Origin: Paenibacillus tarimensis
GTDB taxonomy: Bacteria; Bacillota; Bacilli; Paenibacillales; Paenibacillaceae
Reading direction: 5' to 3'
Assembly (NCBI RefSeq): GCF_021532315.1
Contig: NZ_JAKGAO010000012.1
Location: 186,001-250,000, forward strand
Length of the DNA: 64,000 nt
Shown: positions 15,997-24,559 of the stretch, piece by piece
Position numbering within the stretch: the stretch's first letter is position 1
Layout: the number at the start of each line of letters is the position of its first letter
The notes under the pieces: generated by a model
What the model was told of the DNA's origin: nothing
Databases searched by the model: none
Seen by the model: the letters and a program-made list of their open reading frames with translations, nothing else
Program-made: the position numbers and the translations under genes

Positions 15997-16341
15997 TTAG
16001 TCGAGTACCGCGGTAATATGCTTGTTGGTAACTGACCAGTGGGACGTATTCCAGACCGATTTTCCATCCTTGAACAGAATGATTTGCGGTGAGGCATGCG
16101 TCACACCAAGATCCTCGGCTACCTGATTTGAAACAGGACGAGATTCGATAACCTTAACTAAATAATAATCCGTATTTGCGTTCGGATTTCCCGCCAAATA
16201 GCTTTCATACTCCTCCAGTGCACTGGTGCTAACCGGACAGCGGGTACTGTGCTTCAACAGAAGTACCTGACGCTCGGCAGATTGTTGCTTCAACTGCTCC
16301 CATTCATCAAGCGTCGTAATTTCCTTCCATTCTGCCACCAT
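15997..16341 (-). CDS. brxC: Monothiol bacilliredoxin BrxC (YtxJ)
   Basis: Thioredoxin-fold protein of 114 residues in the YtxJ family, which removes bacillithiol from mixed disulfides on proteins. The active-site segment KHSTRCPVSTSA carries the cysteine (TRCPVS), and THASPQIILF contains the cis-proline loop found in this family. AAGGAAGG lies before the ATG at 16341. It stands alone on the minus strand, convergent with the HExxH gene. Its presence implies that the organism makes bacillithiol, as Bacilli do. Confidence 0.9.
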   Translation of the reverse strand: MVAEWKEITTLDEWEQLKQQSAERQVLLLKHSTRCPVSTSALEEYESYLAGNPNANTDYYLVKVIESRPVSNQVAEDLGVTHASPQIILFKDGKSVWNTSHWSVTNKHITAVLD

Positions 16342-16437
16342 GCATCATCCTTCCTTTTTCTATAGGTTCTGCAATCCTATTGTATGTCATTTTATTCCCC
16401 GCTTCAAATTTCTGCGTAACGTCTGCCATAAAAGATA

Positions 16438-16487
16438 ACAGCGCTCATTTTCGCAAAGGTAAACCCTTTTGCAAAAATGAACGCTGT
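16438..16487 (-). terminator. Terminator after the DUF420 gene
   Basis: A long hairpin: ACAGCGTTCATTTTTGCAAA on the minus strand pairs, with a few mismatches, with TTTGCGAAAATGAGCGCTGT, then TATCTTTTAT. It lies between the DUF420 stop at 16512 and brxC. Confidence 0.75.
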
Positions 16488-16511
16488 CAGCTTCTTATCT
16501 CATTACAGAAC

Positions 16512-17042
16512 TTAATAATAAGGAGAGATCAACAGATACACAATAACCCCGGTACAGCTGACATACAGCCAAACGGGCATTGTCCAGCGGCTAATCTTGC
16601 GGTGCTTGCTAATATTGTTTGTATAGCCCCATACGATGGACAAAAGAGCAAGCGGCACGTTAATGATAGCCAGCAGGATATGGGTAACCAGAATGAAGAA
16701 ATACACATAGCGCATCACTTCACTGCCGCCAAACTTCGTTGGTTCTGTCAGGAAATGATAGATAACATAACAGATCAGGAATAGAGCAGTCGTTGTAAAG
16801 GCCGCAAGTATAAAGGTTCTATGCACCGCTATATTGCGTCGTTTAATAGCTGCAAGAGCGATAATAAGAAAGGTAAACGTGAAGCAATTATAAATCGCAT
16901 TCAGCAGCGGAAGAATAGTTACGTCAAATCCAACCTCGCCTTCGTAACCCGGCAGGAAGAACAGTACCGTAATAATCCCGACCAGTATAATCGAAAATCC
17001 GAATATGGTCAGAACCCAATTGCGTTCCTTTTGCTTGTCCAA
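16512..17042 (-). CDS. DUF420 membrane protein (YozB/CtaM type)
   Basis: Integral membrane protein of about 176 residues with five hydrophobic segments. It matches the DUF420 family by its AIYNCFTFTFLIIAL, RRNIAVHRTFIL and THILLAIINVPLAL segments, with membrane-buried histidines. The S. aureus member CtaM is needed for haem-copper oxidase maturation, so a role in terminal oxidase assembly is possible. I chose the TTG at 17042, which follows GGGGGG with good spacing, over an ATG at 17060 that lacks a ribosome site. The neighbouring bacilliredoxin and phosphoesterase genes give no functional hint. Confidence 0.83.
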   Translation of the reverse strand: MDKQKERNWVLTIFGFSIILVGIITVLFFLPGYEGEVGFDVTILPLLNAIYNCFTFTFLIIALAAIKRRNIAVHRTFILAAFTTTALFLICYVIYHFLTEPTKFGGSEVMRYVYFFILVTHILLAIINVPLALLSIVWGYTNNISKHRKISRWTMPVWLYVSCTGVIVYLLISPYY

Positions 17043-17157
17043 TATGATCCCCCCAACCATGATTCAGCAATCCTCTATCTAGATTAGTCATTTTTGATCG
17101 CTTGCACAACCGGTTTTGACATACGGTTTGTCACAATATTTCGAACGATTCATTCAA

Positions 17158-18309
17158 TCAGCCGGAAAATTTCAAGGTAATGGAGATAATTTCTGACCGG
17201 CTTGCCAGGCGGACCGGAGGTCCCCACGTTCCAAAGCCTGATGATACGATCACATGCATGTTCTCCTTCATCATATATCCCCAATCAAGCTCAAAGAGCC
17301 GTTTGGTAATCAGATGATTGGGCGCAAACTGTCCGCGGTGCGTGTGTCCGCAAAGCAGCAGGTCCGCTCCCGCAGCTGCAGCCTTGTTGAAGGCATATGG
17401 CTGGTGATCCATAAGCAGTACAGGTTTCGTTTTGTCGATCTCAGCCAGCAGCTGTTCCACAGTCTTGCGCCCGTCCGGCTCCGCGCTTTCCGCCGTCTTA
17501 TCCTTGCGTCCTGCGATATGGAACCATCCATCCACGGTCACCGTCTCATCACGCAGCACACGAATTCCAATATCCCCCATACGCTTCACATATTCATCGG
17601 CATGGCCGCCGTAATATTCATGGTTGCCAAGAATAGCATAGGCACCATATCGGGCTGCAGCCTGCAGCTTGCACATTGTATCTGCCATACGGTTGCGGAC
17701 AAAAGGCTCGATGACATCGTCGATAATATCGCCTGGCAGAAGAATAAGATCGGGATGGATCCGCTCGGCTGCCTTTACCAGCTTGGACAAATGCCGGTTC
17801 CCGACCACATTGCCTAAATGGATGTCTGAAGCCATAACGATGGTAAGCTGCTGCGCTCCTTCAGACTTCTTTGGTATGGACAGCTCATAATTTCTGACAA
17901 CAGGCCGGGTTGCGTTCCACCAGCCCCGGGCGAGCAGCAGCATTAATATGCCGACTATCGACCACCCGGCGGCTTTAATGTATGTAACTTTGTCTAAACC
18001 CCAATGCGCTGCCGCAAGGTATCCAAGATTAGTTAGCGGGAGAAGCAGCACAGCGAATTCCAGTATGGCGAAATAGAACGACCCAATCACCTTTAACAGC
18101 CTGGCTGCCGGTCCTTTTATAATGCCAGAGCGGCCAATCAGGTAAGCTGTTGCAAATAACCAGTACATAATCCAAAACATCCATATCGGAAAGCCGTGAG
18201 CAGCCACTTCCAGAAAAGCACTGCCGTTCCACCCGATGTAATAATTAATTCCTACAAAAGCAAGAAACAATAAAACAACCAGAAAGAACTGCTTTCGTCT
18301 CATCTGCAC
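17158..18309 (-). CDS. Membrane-anchored metallophosphoesterase
   Basis: 383 residues. Four hydrophobic segments occupy about the first 130 residues. A calcineurin-like catalytic domain follows with all metal motifs: ASDIHLGN, LLPGDIIDD, ILGNHEYYGG, MDHQP and CGHTHRGQ. B. subtilis YkuE and E. coli YaeI share this domain, and YaeI hydrolyses UDP-diacylglucosamine. The substrate here is unknown, but the membrane anchor suggests a lipid-linked or envelope substrate. The GTG at 18309 has AGAGGAG upstream; ATG codon 3 is a possible alternative. It is divergent from the SulP gene. Confidence 0.85.
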   Translation of the reverse strand: MQMRRKQFFLVVLLFLAFVGINYYIGWNGSAFLEVAAHGFPIWMFWIMYWLFATAYLIGRSGIIKGPAARLLKVIGSFYFAILEFAVLLLPLTNLGYLAAAHWGLDKVTYIKAAGWSIVGILMLLLARGWWNATRPVVRNYELSIPKKSEGAQQLTIVMASDIHLGNVVGNRHLSKLVKAAERIHPDLILLPGDIIDDVIEPFVRNRMADTMCKLQAAARYGAYAILGNHEYYGGHADEYVKRMGDIGIRVLRDETVTVDGWFHIAGRKDKTAESAEPDGRKTVEQLLAEIDKTKPVLLMDHQPYAFNKAAAAGADLLLCGHTHRGQFAPNHLITKRLFELDWGYMMKENMHVIVSSGFGTWGPPVRLASRSEIISITLKFSG

Positions 18310-18539
18310 CAGCTGCTCCTCTAAAGTGATATTGTATACTCCTTTAATGATGAAATAAGTTTAACACAGCCGTTTGACTCTCTGCATCTTTCATCATAGA
18401 CTGTGAAACTTAATAAATAACGAAGATATCCGGAGATATTTTAAGAAAACCATCTGTTATACTGGGATTAGTGACTTTTTTGACCACTAGAGTTGTCGGC
18501 CAACTTCCTGTATAATGCCGTTTAGCACACATCGGCCCC

Positions 18540-18562
18540 GACTTTCCTGAGAGTGGAAAGTC
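18540..18562 (+). promoter_or_regulatory. Inverted repeat in the leader of the SulP transporter gene
   Basis: GACTTTCC (18540-18547) and GGAAAGTC (18555-18562) form a perfect 8-bp inverted repeat with a 7-base loop, 52 bp before the GTG start. A TATAAT at 18511-18516 could be the -10 box, without a clear -35. AGTGACTTT at 18470-18478 is the exact reverse complement of AAAGTCACT at 18557-18565, so the right arm has an alternative partner upstream. It could be an operator near the start site or a leader hairpin. No gene was seen in 18310-18600. Confidence 0.5.
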
Positions 18563-18613
18563 ACTTATCAGCGGTATATTACATTAGCAAGAACAACAAG
18601 GAGGAACTTATTC

Positions 18614-20065
18614 GTGTTTCAACAACTTCATAAGCATTGGTTTACCAATACCCGCGGGGATATTCTGTCGGGTATTACCGTCGCGCTTGCCCTTATTCCA
18701 GAAGCAATCGCATTCTCGATCATCGCTGGTGTCAATCCGATGGTCGGACTGTATGCATCCTTCTGTATCGCTGTCGTGATTGCATTTACCGGCGGGCGTC
18801 CAGGGATGATTTCGGCCGCCACTGGTGCCATGGCCCTGCTAATGGTGACACTTGTCAGGGAGCACGGTGTGGAATACCTGTTTGCCGCCACCATCCTGAC
18901 CGGTGTGATTCAGGTTATATTAGGCTGGTTAAAGCTTGGAAAAATCGTAACATTCATTCCCCATTCTGTTATTACCGGTTTTGTTAATGCGCTCGCCATT
19001 CTGATTTTCATGGCTCAGCTTACCCACTTTGAAGGCCAGGGCTGGGTTATGTACGGTCTGGTCGCGCTCACGCTTGCGATTATCTATATCCTTCCACGGT
19101 TTACGAAGGCCATACCTTCTGCGCTCGCAGCGATTATCGCGGTATCCATTATCGTGATCGCGATGGGACTTAATGTGAATACGGTCGGCAACATGGGAGA
19201 TTTGTCCAATCTGCCGCCAGTCTTCCATATCCCGGCTGTTCTGTGGACATGGGAGACGCTCGTCATTATTTTTCCATACGCGCTTTCACTAGCGATCGTC
19301 GGTATACTGGAGTCTCTGCTTACTGCCACAATAGTAGATGAGATGACCGATACCGGCAGTGACAAGAATCGTGAAATTAAAGGCCAGGGCATCGCTAACT
19401 TTATTACCGGCTTCTTCGGCGGCATGGCTGGCTGTGCAATGATTGGACAATCCGTTATTAATGTTAAATCTGGAGGACGAACACGCCTTTCAACACTTGT
19501 AGCAGGTGTATTCCTTCTGTTCTTGATCATGGTACTGGGGGATGTAGTTAAACAAATTCCGATGGCTGCACTCGTTGGCGTTATGTTCATGGTATCCATC
19601 GGAACCTTTGACTGGCAATCCCTTACTAGCATGCGGAGAATACCAGTAGCCGATTCGCTCGTTATGGTCGTTACAGTAGCCATAGTAGTAGCCACACATG
19701 ACTTATCCAAGGGTGTTATTGCCGGTGTCATTCTAAGTGCCCTCATCTTCGCATGGAGAAGCGCCAAGATCCACAGTTCCCGGGTCATTCAAGCCAATGG
19801 GGCCGCAAGATACACCATTACCGGCCAGCTCTTCTTCGGTACGATGATGAAGTTCGCCGAGCTGTTTGACTACAGCGACGATCCGGAGTATATCGTCCTG
19901 GATTTCACTCACTCTCATGTTTGGGATCATTCAGCTGTGACTGCGATCGCCAAGGTAATTGCCAAATATAAGGATAACGGCAAGACGGTAACAATCGAAG
20001 GGCTTAACAAGGAGAGCCAGAATCTCATCGATAAGATCGGTTTGCATTCGACAGGCTCTCACTAA
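18614..20065 (+). CDS. SulP-family anion transporter with STAS domain
   Basis: 483-residue secondary transporter of the SulP family (sulfate, bicarbonate or other anions). About ten to twelve hydrophobic segments span residues 20-395, beginning with the signature [16 protein letters not shown] and including [16 protein letters not shown]. The C-terminal STAS domain (about 400-483) contains [16 protein letters not shown]. The GTG start at 18614 is fixed by AAGGAGGAAC six bases upstream. It is a single-gene unit with a bidirectional terminator after it. Bicarbonate or sulfate cannot be told apart from the sequence. Confidence 0.9.
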   Translation: MFQQLHKHWFTNTRGDILSGITVALALIPEAIAFSIIAGVNPMVGLYASFCIAVVIAFTGGRPGMISAATGAMALLMVTLVREHGVEYLFAATILTGVIQVILGWLKLGKIVTFIPHSVITGFVNALAILIFMAQLTHFEGQGWVMYGLVALTLAIIYILPRFTKAIPSALAAIIAVSIIVIAMGLNVNTVGNMGDLSNLPPVFHIPAVLWTWETLVIIFPYALSLAIVGILESLLTATIVDEMTDTGSDKNREIKGQGIANFITGFFGGMAGCAMIGQSVINVKSGGRTRLSTLVAGVFLLFLIMVLGDVVKQIPMAALVGVMFMVSIGTFDWQSLTSMRRIPVADSLVMVVTVAIVVATHDLSKGVIAGVILSALIFAWRSAKIHSSRVIQANGAARYTITGQLFFGTMMKFAELFDYSDDPEYIVLDFTHSHVWDHSAVTAIAKVIAKYKDNGKTVTIEGLNKESQNLIDKIGLHSTGSH

Positions 20066-20076
20066 ACTAAATAAAG

Positions 20077-20120
20077 CAGGCGGCTGGAATGCTAATCGAC
20101 ATTCCAGCCGCCTGTTTATT
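20077..20120. terminator. Bidirectional terminator between SulP gene and small ORF
   Basis: CAGGCGGCTGGAATG (20077-20091) pairs perfectly with CATTCCAGCCGCCTG (20100-20114). TTTATTTT follows on the plus strand and CTTTATTTAG on the minus strand, so it can stop transcription from both convergent genes. Confidence 0.92.
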
Positions 20121-20133
20121 TTATGTTCTTTCT

Positions 20134-20313
20134 TCAGGAAGTTCTTCTTCTCATCCGCGTCTGTAATTCCTCCAGCCACCCGGCAATTTGACTAACCGCT
20201 TTATGCAGCCTCCTGTTCCAGAAAATCAAGTCAGATTTTATTTCCAAGACTGTCTGCGTTTTCTCCGCTTCCCAAGAATTCAACGCCTGTTTGCGATATT
20301 TCGTTTCGTTCAT
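20134..20313 (-). CDS. Small hypothetical protein, 59 residues
   Basis: A short gene found by reading the minus strand. ATG at 20313 follows GGAGGTG with eight bases of spacing, and a TGA at 20134 lies just before the bidirectional terminator. The product begins MNETKYRKQALNSWEAEKTQ and is basic and helical, ending in a run of arginines (TRMRRRTS). It resembles no family I can name. Good ribosome site, terminator placement and open frame support it as real. A role in nucleic-acid binding could be guessed from the charge but nothing shows it. Confidence 0.6.
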   Translation of the reverse strand: MNETKYRKQALNSWEAEKTQTVLEIKSDLIFWNRRLHKAVSQIAGWLEELQTRMRRRTS

Positions 20314-20461
20314 TAGCTGCGCACCTCCACAAGAGACACATAATGTAAGCGCATTCTTTACAATTTTATTATAATCAACTTGTATCCGTTTTGATACAAG
20401 AATTTTCAGTTATTTCCGAAAACAATGTGATCGAGCGCTAACTGACCTGGATCATTATACG

Positions 20462-20499
20462 CAAAAAGAACACATCCGCCTCTTACGCCCACGAATGTG
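20462..20499 (-). terminator. Terminator after YfcE-like phosphoesterase gene
   Basis: On the minus strand CACATTCG pairs with CGGATGTG and is followed by TTCTTTTTG. It begins 20 bp after the stop at 20520. The stretch 20341-20461 shows nothing further. Confidence 0.65.
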
Positions 20500-20519
20500 C
20501 TTTCTGCAGCTCCCCGTCC

Positions 20520-21032
20520 TTAGAGCTTGGAATCATAATAAATATGCCTGAAGTTAAGAATCCTTGATCCTGCACAGTCCCTTGTTTCGAGTACGCCAAA
20601 TGAAAATCGGGACTGCTTTCGCTTATCTGTCGGAGAGCCCGGATTAAACAGGTGTACCCCGTTCTTAATGTCATGAAGAGGAATATGAGAATGACCGAAG
20701 ATAATGGCATCCACGTTATCTTCCGCGAAGGCGGCGCAAGCCCGGGAAGCCGTGGAACCCTTAGTCCCATCGCCATGAACCACGCCTAACCGGAATCCAT
20801 CTGCCTCTACAGTGCTCCTCGATGGATACCGCATGAAAATATCGTGACCATCGTTATTCCCCTTCACACCTTTGACAGGGGCATACGCCTCCAGCATCTC
20901 AACAACCTCAAGCGAGCACCAATCCCCTGTATGTATGATCAGCTCCGCAACCCGAAGCTCATCAATCAGGCGCGAGGGCAGCTGCTTGGCGCTTCTTGGC
21001 ATATGCGTATCGCCCGTTATCACAATCTTCAT
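20520..21032 (-). CDS. YfcE/MJ0936-type metallophosphoesterase
   Basis: Cytosolic phosphodiesterase of about 170 residues. The compact calcineurin-like fold is shown by ITGDTHMPRS at the start, IHTGDWCS, GVKGNNDGHD, VHGDG and IIFGHSHIP, then FNPGSPTDKR, the typical end of the MJ0936/YfcE group. These enzymes hydrolyse phosphodiesters with Mn or Ni, and the physiological substrate is usually unknown. The ATG at 21032 follows GGGGGTGG. It lies downstream of the PrsA-like gene, with a terminator between. Confidence 0.88.
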   Translation of the reverse strand: MKIVITGDTHMPRSAKQLPSRLIDELRVAELIIHTGDWCSLEVVEMLEAYAPVKGVKGNNDGHDIFMRYPSRSTVEADGFRLGVVHGDGTKGSTASRACAAFAEDNVDAIIFGHSHIPLHDIKNGVHLFNPGSPTDKRKQSRFSFGVLETRDCAGSRILNFRHIYYDSKL

Positions 21033-21057
21033 CCGTTCCACCCCCTTAATTAAAGAA

Positions 21058-21091
21058 GAGAACCCCCTGCACGCTGGGGATTCTCTTTTTT
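21058..21091 (-). terminator. Terminator after the PrsA-like gene
   Basis: GAGAACCCC (21058-21066) pairs with GGGG and TTCTC (21076-21085) around one bulged base. T-rich tracts flank both sides (CTCTTCTTTAATT on the minus strand). Confidence 0.75.
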
Positions 21092-21111
21092 ATTAGCTAT
21101 CGCGCTATTAA

Positions 21112-22131
21112 TCAGTGAGCCGCTTCAGTGTCACCCTCGGCTGCAGCTGCATCCTCAGTTGAATTCAAATGATTCACGATCTTGGCATTTGCTTGGAGAT
21201 TAGAGTACCACTCGTTCGTTAAAACGGAAAGCTGCTCGGTTTCTAGCTGCTCCCGAATCTGTTCCTTGTTTTCCTCCAGTGTCGCTTCCTTAGGCTGCTG
21301 ATGATCGGTTACATGGATGATATGATAACCGTAGCTTGATTGGGCAATATCCATAGAGCCAACCGGCAGATTAAAAGCCGTTTCTTCAAAGCCCGGGTCC
21401 ATCATGCCTCTAGGGAAATAATCCAAATCGCCGCCCTGCCGGGCAGAGTTCGTATCCAAGGAATGCTCGACTGCAAGAGATGCGAAGTCAGCTCCGCCTT
21501 CCAGCTGAGCCAGCAGATCATCTGCTTCTTCCCTGGTCTCAACCAGGATATGGGAAGCCTTCACACGTTCAGGCAGATCATAGGAAGACTTATTTGCCTC
21601 AAAATGTTCCTCAACCTGAGCATCTGTCACCTGCACCTTTGCAGACAGCATATTATCGATCTTCACCTGGGTTTCAATCTGCTTCTTAAGAGCTTCCAGT
21701 GTCAGATTGTTCTGTTCGAGTGCCAGTTGAAAATCTTCTTCCGTCGGAAAGTTCTGCTTAATCTTATCTAGCTCGGCATTAATCTCATCTTCAGAAGCCG
21801 TAACACCCGCTCCTTCCAGATCCTGACGAATAAGCTCCTCACTGATCATATTGTCAAGCAGAGCCCTTGTAGTCTCCTGCTCCACCAGCTTGTCATACAG
21901 ATCCTGCTTGCTTATAGCCACACCGTTAACCGTTGCGACTACTGCTGACTTTTCCTCTGCACTGCTGGCAAATGGCGGCTGGACGATGGCTCCTACCAGC
22001 ATGACAGCCAGTACATAGGATAAAATCATACCACCGCTGGGCCCTTTCTTGTTCCCCTTACCCTTAACTTCCCCCCCGGAAGCCTGTATATTTGCCAATT
22101 CTTCTGTACTTCCTTGCAGCTTGTCCGTCAT
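21112..22131 (-). CDS. PrsA/SurA-type parvulin foldase, membrane-anchored
   Basis: Extracytoplasmic peptidyl-prolyl isomerase and chaperone of about 339 residues. A cytosolic N-terminal tail is followed by a membrane helix (SYVLAVMLVGAIVQPPF) near residues 34-52. Then come a SurA-like chaperone domain (VATVNGVAISKQDL) and a parvulin domain with KASHILVETREEADDLL, GGDLDYFPRGMM and YGYHIIHVTDH. No lipobox cysteine is seen, unlike classical PrsA, so it would be held by the uncleaved helix. The ATG at 22131 has only a distant GGGG; a TTG at 22164 is the alternative. Likely helps fold secreted proteins such as the lipase at 36517. Confidence 0.87.
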   Translation of the reverse strand: MTDKLQGSTEELANIQASGGEVKGKGNKKGPSGGMILSYVLAVMLVGAIVQPPFASSAEEKSAVVATVNGVAISKQDLYDKLVEQETTRALLDNMISEELIRQDLEGAGVTASEDEINAELDKIKQNFPTEEDFQLALEQNNLTLEALKKQIETQVKIDNMLSAKVQVTDAQVEEHFEANKSSYDLPERVKASHILVETREEADDLLAQLEGGADFASLAVEHSLDTNSARQGGDLDYFPRGMMDPGFEETAFNLPVGSMDIAQSSYGYHIIHVTDHQQPKEATLEENKEQIREQLETEQLSVLTNEWYSNLQANAKIVNHLNSTEDAAAAEGDTEAAH

Positions 22132-22302
22132 TGTGTTATCGTTACCCCTTTCATCTATGCCCAATCTATTTTACACTTTACCATGAATTAGAGCATTTTT
22201 CCTTAATAAAAGCTGAAATTCAGATAAAATCCGTTTAACCTTCAGAACAATCTTGCCACAGCGGCATTCGATCATCCTCACTAGAGCCTGCTAAATCTTA
22301 AA

Positions 22303-22331
22303 TTGTCAAGGTGACCATTACCTAGTATACT
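22303..22331 (+). promoter_or_regulatory. Promoter of the PilZ gene
   Basis: TTGTCA (22303-22308) and TATACT (22326-22331) with a 17-base spacer, about 30 bases before the ATG at 22362. Confidence 0.6.
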
Positions 22332-22361
22332 ATTAGTTATATATTACTATTGGAGGTAGGC

Positions 22362-22742
22362 ATGACAGCTAGTCGCAGACAAGAGCCTTTTCGCTACCAG
22401 TTCACTACACCAGAGAGCTGCCTGTTCCAAATTAGTGAAATCAACGGTAAAGTTATTGAATCCAGACATGCACGAGCGGATTTAATCGATATTCATAAGA
22501 GCGGCTGCAAGCTGGCAGCTCAGCTGGATCTGCGCGTCGAGATTAATCACGTGAAGCTGATGATTGATTTTCCGTTTTCTGAGGAAGGGCCATTGCTCGT
22601 ATCCGGTGATGTTCGTTGGCAGCTGCAAGAACAGGATCGGTATTTATACGGCGTCCAGTTTAGTGCAGACGCCGAGCTTAAGGAACGTATTAAGGCTGAG
22701 CTCCGCAAGCTTGCCGGCTCGAAGAAAATCCATGCAGTGTAA
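22362..22742 (+). CDS. PilZ-domain protein (candidate c-di-GMP receptor)
   Basis: 126-residue stand-alone PilZ-like protein. It starts with EPFRYQFTTPESCLFQI and continues to ARADLIDIHKSGCKL, the place of the PilZ D/NxSxxG motif, then VRWQLQEQDRYLYGVQF. The upstream arginine pair is RHAR rather than the canonical RxxxR, and the motif reads DIHKSG, so nucleotide binding is likely but not assured. The ATG at 22362 follows GGAGGT by five bases. Together with the diguanylate cyclase at 59002 and the riboswitch at 14624 it points to c-di-GMP signalling. Confidence 0.75.
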   Translation: MTASRRQEPFRYQFTTPESCLFQISEINGKVIESRHARADLIDIHKSGCKLAAQLDLRVEINHVKLMIDFPFSEEGPLLVSGDVRWQLQEQDRYLYGVQFSADAELKERIKAELRKLAGSKKIHAV

Positions 22743-22781
22743 CATTCTTGCAGATAACAAATAAGTATTTCAGCATTAAAC

Positions 22782-22826
22782 AAGGCTGTCTCAGACCGGG
22801 AACCCTCCGGTAATTGAGACAGCCTT
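22782..22826. terminator. Terminator between PilZ gene and secreted protein gene
   Basis: AAGGCTGTCTCA (22782-22793) pairs perfectly with TGAGACAGCCTT (22815-22826), with an inner ACCGG/CCGGT stem. T-richness is modest on both sides. It sits between convergent genes. Confidence 0.7.
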
Positions 22827-22845
22827 ATCTGTTGAGTATGCTGTT

Positions 22846-23349
22846 CTAAGGCAGATACTGCTGGACAATTCTCACTGCTTTACCATTTCGGAACGTGATA
22901 TGGTACGGGTAATCCTTCAAACTCCAAGCCTCATCTGATTCCAGAATGCTGGCAAATTTCTCACCCGTAACGGCTTCATTCCAGACGATATCCGCTTCTT
23001 CGATTTTGCCAGTACGGTTATAGATCTGCATAAGGAATGCTGCGTTATCCGCTACCTCAAATGTAACGCTGCCTTCACCAGTTTCCACAATATAATAACC
23101 GTTTACGGCTTCGGTCATCTCGGGATCCTGTTCGATCTCCCGGAACTTCGCATCTGCTTCCTCGCCCTCATACCATTCAATCCGCTCCGCAGTTATCAGC
23201 ATGCGTCCGCCAGCTTCACGATTGACCTTATGAATATAGTAGGTTTGCGTATGCTCGTCCGGAACGTTATCACCCTGATTAGCGTCTACAGCACTGAATT
23301 GCAGGAAACTAAGAACCATAACGCCGAGCAGCAGAACCATCTTTTTCAT
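22846..23349 (-). CDS. Putative secreted protein of unknown function
   Basis: 167 residues, no family recognised. The N-terminus MKKMVLLLGVMVLSFLQF with SAVDA following is a clear Sec signal peptide, giving a mature acidic protein of about 140 residues exported from the cell. It contains TYYIHKVNREAGGRMLITAERIEWY-like alternating strands that suggest a beta-rich fold (only part is quoted here as motif positions 38-60). The ATG at 23349 follows AAAGGGTGATTGG. It is a single gene ending at a bidirectional terminator. Confidence 0.7.
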   Translation of the reverse strand: MKKMVLLLGVMVLSFLQFSAVDANQGDNVPDEHTQTYYIHKVNREAGGRMLITAERIEWYEGEEADAKFREIEQDPEMTEAVNGYYIVETGEGSVTFEVADNAAFLMQIYNRTGKIEEADIVWNEAVTGEKFASILESDEAWSLKDYPYHITFRNGKAVRIVQQYLP

Positions 23350-23465
23350 GTCCAATCACCCTTTGCCCTTCTGTCTTATCTTTGCCTCAGAAGACTACCG
23401 CCTGCGAGCCCACTTCATTTGCTGCGTCTGTACGGATGTGTTTTCTTCTATACTTATATGACGAT

Positions 23466-24476
23466 TCACCCTTCAATAATGTTGCAGGTTTTGCCCGTTA
23501 ACGAAGAAAAAATATATTCGTGCAGAATCCGCCTGGAGAGGATCGCCTTATTGCGTCCCGCAAGATTTTTACGCAGCACCACAACGGTATTATATTCAGG
23601 CACAACCGCCATGTACTGCCCGCCATACCCAAAAGCAAAATAATAGGCCGGCACTTCTTCCGGCTGCTCAGCGGACACCCACCAATGATAGCCATAGTTA
23701 CCGTAGATGGAGGGCCGATAGTTGACCAATCCCTTGGAATGAGGTCTTGTTGACTCATTAATCCAGCCAGCGGACAGCAGACGACTACCTTCCCAGACGC
23801 CTTGATTAACATACAGAATTCCCAGCTTGGCCAGATCCTCAGCTGTCAGGTACAAGCCTGCACCACCTTCCTGAATGCCGTGCTGCCCTCCCCATCTAAG
23901 GCGCCTGATGCCTAGTGGGCCAAACAGCTTCTCTCTCGCGTACGCAAGCGTACTCCTCCCGGTCGCTCTGGTTAAGACAACAGATAATAAATGAGAGCCT
24001 CCTGAGTTATAAGTAAATACTTCACCAGGATTATGAACCAAAGGCCGGTTCAGAACATATTGAACCCAATCGTCTGCCTTCTTCATCTCTTTATACGGTT
24101 TATCAAAATCAGGCCAGTCATAACCGGGAGTCATCGTCAGCAGCTGTTTAATTGTAACCGGATGTCCGTCAAAGCTGTTCGGCAGATTCAAATATTCAAC
24201 GGCCCTGTCATCGACACTGCGGATACGGCCTTCATCCAGCGCAATGCCAATTAAGGCCGATAAAACGCTCTTCGTACAGGAATAGACAGACCCGATACGA
24301 TCCGCTCCCTGCTCATGCCACTCCCATACCTTGCGTCCATCCTTCATAATCAGCACCGAACGCATGCCGTACTGCCTGGCTGTATCATTCATCTCATTAA
24401 GCTTGTCCGTGTCCAAACCGTGAACAGCCGCCTCGGCTTCTCCGCTGGAGCTTCCGGCCGTATGGGATTTTATCAT
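23466..24476 (-). CDS. Beta-lactamase-type serine hydrolase
   Basis: 336-residue class C beta-lactamase-like hydrolase. The catalytic SxxK is seen in VYSCTKSVLSAL, the tyrosine motif as FTYNSGG, and the third motif region as FGYGGQYMAV. Such proteins are mostly esterases or peptidases rather than antibiotic-destroying enzymes. No signal peptide is present, so it is probably cytosolic. The ATG at 24476 has AGGAGG four bases upstream. Neighbours give no substrate clue. Confidence 0.87.
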   Translation of the reverse strand: MIKSHTAGSSSGEAEAAVHGLDTDKLNEMNDTARQYGMRSVLIMKDGRKVWEWHEQGADRIGSVYSCTKSVLSALIGIALDEGRIRSVDDRAVEYLNLPNSFDGHPVTIKQLLTMTPGYDWPDFDKPYKEMKKADDWVQYVLNRPLVHNPGEVFTYNSGGSHLLSVVLTRATGRSTLAYAREKLFGPLGIRRLRWGGQHGIQEGGAGLYLTAEDLAKLGILYVNQGVWEGSRLLSAGWINESTRPHSKGLVNYRPSIYGNYGYHWWVSAEQPEEVPAYYFAFGYGGQYMAVVPEYNTVVVLRKNLAGRNKAILSRRILHEYIFSSLTGKTCNIIEG

Positions 24477-24559
24477 GTTTCCTCCTGATGAATTGCATGG
24501 TTATTAACAGTATACCCCATTTTCAGCTCTACTGAATCTATATAACGGCTGGGAGACTG

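Noticed and set aside
19084-19788. Minus-strand 234-codon frame inside the SulP gene
   Set aside because: Fully antisense to a clear SulP transporter, no ribosome site, no domain.
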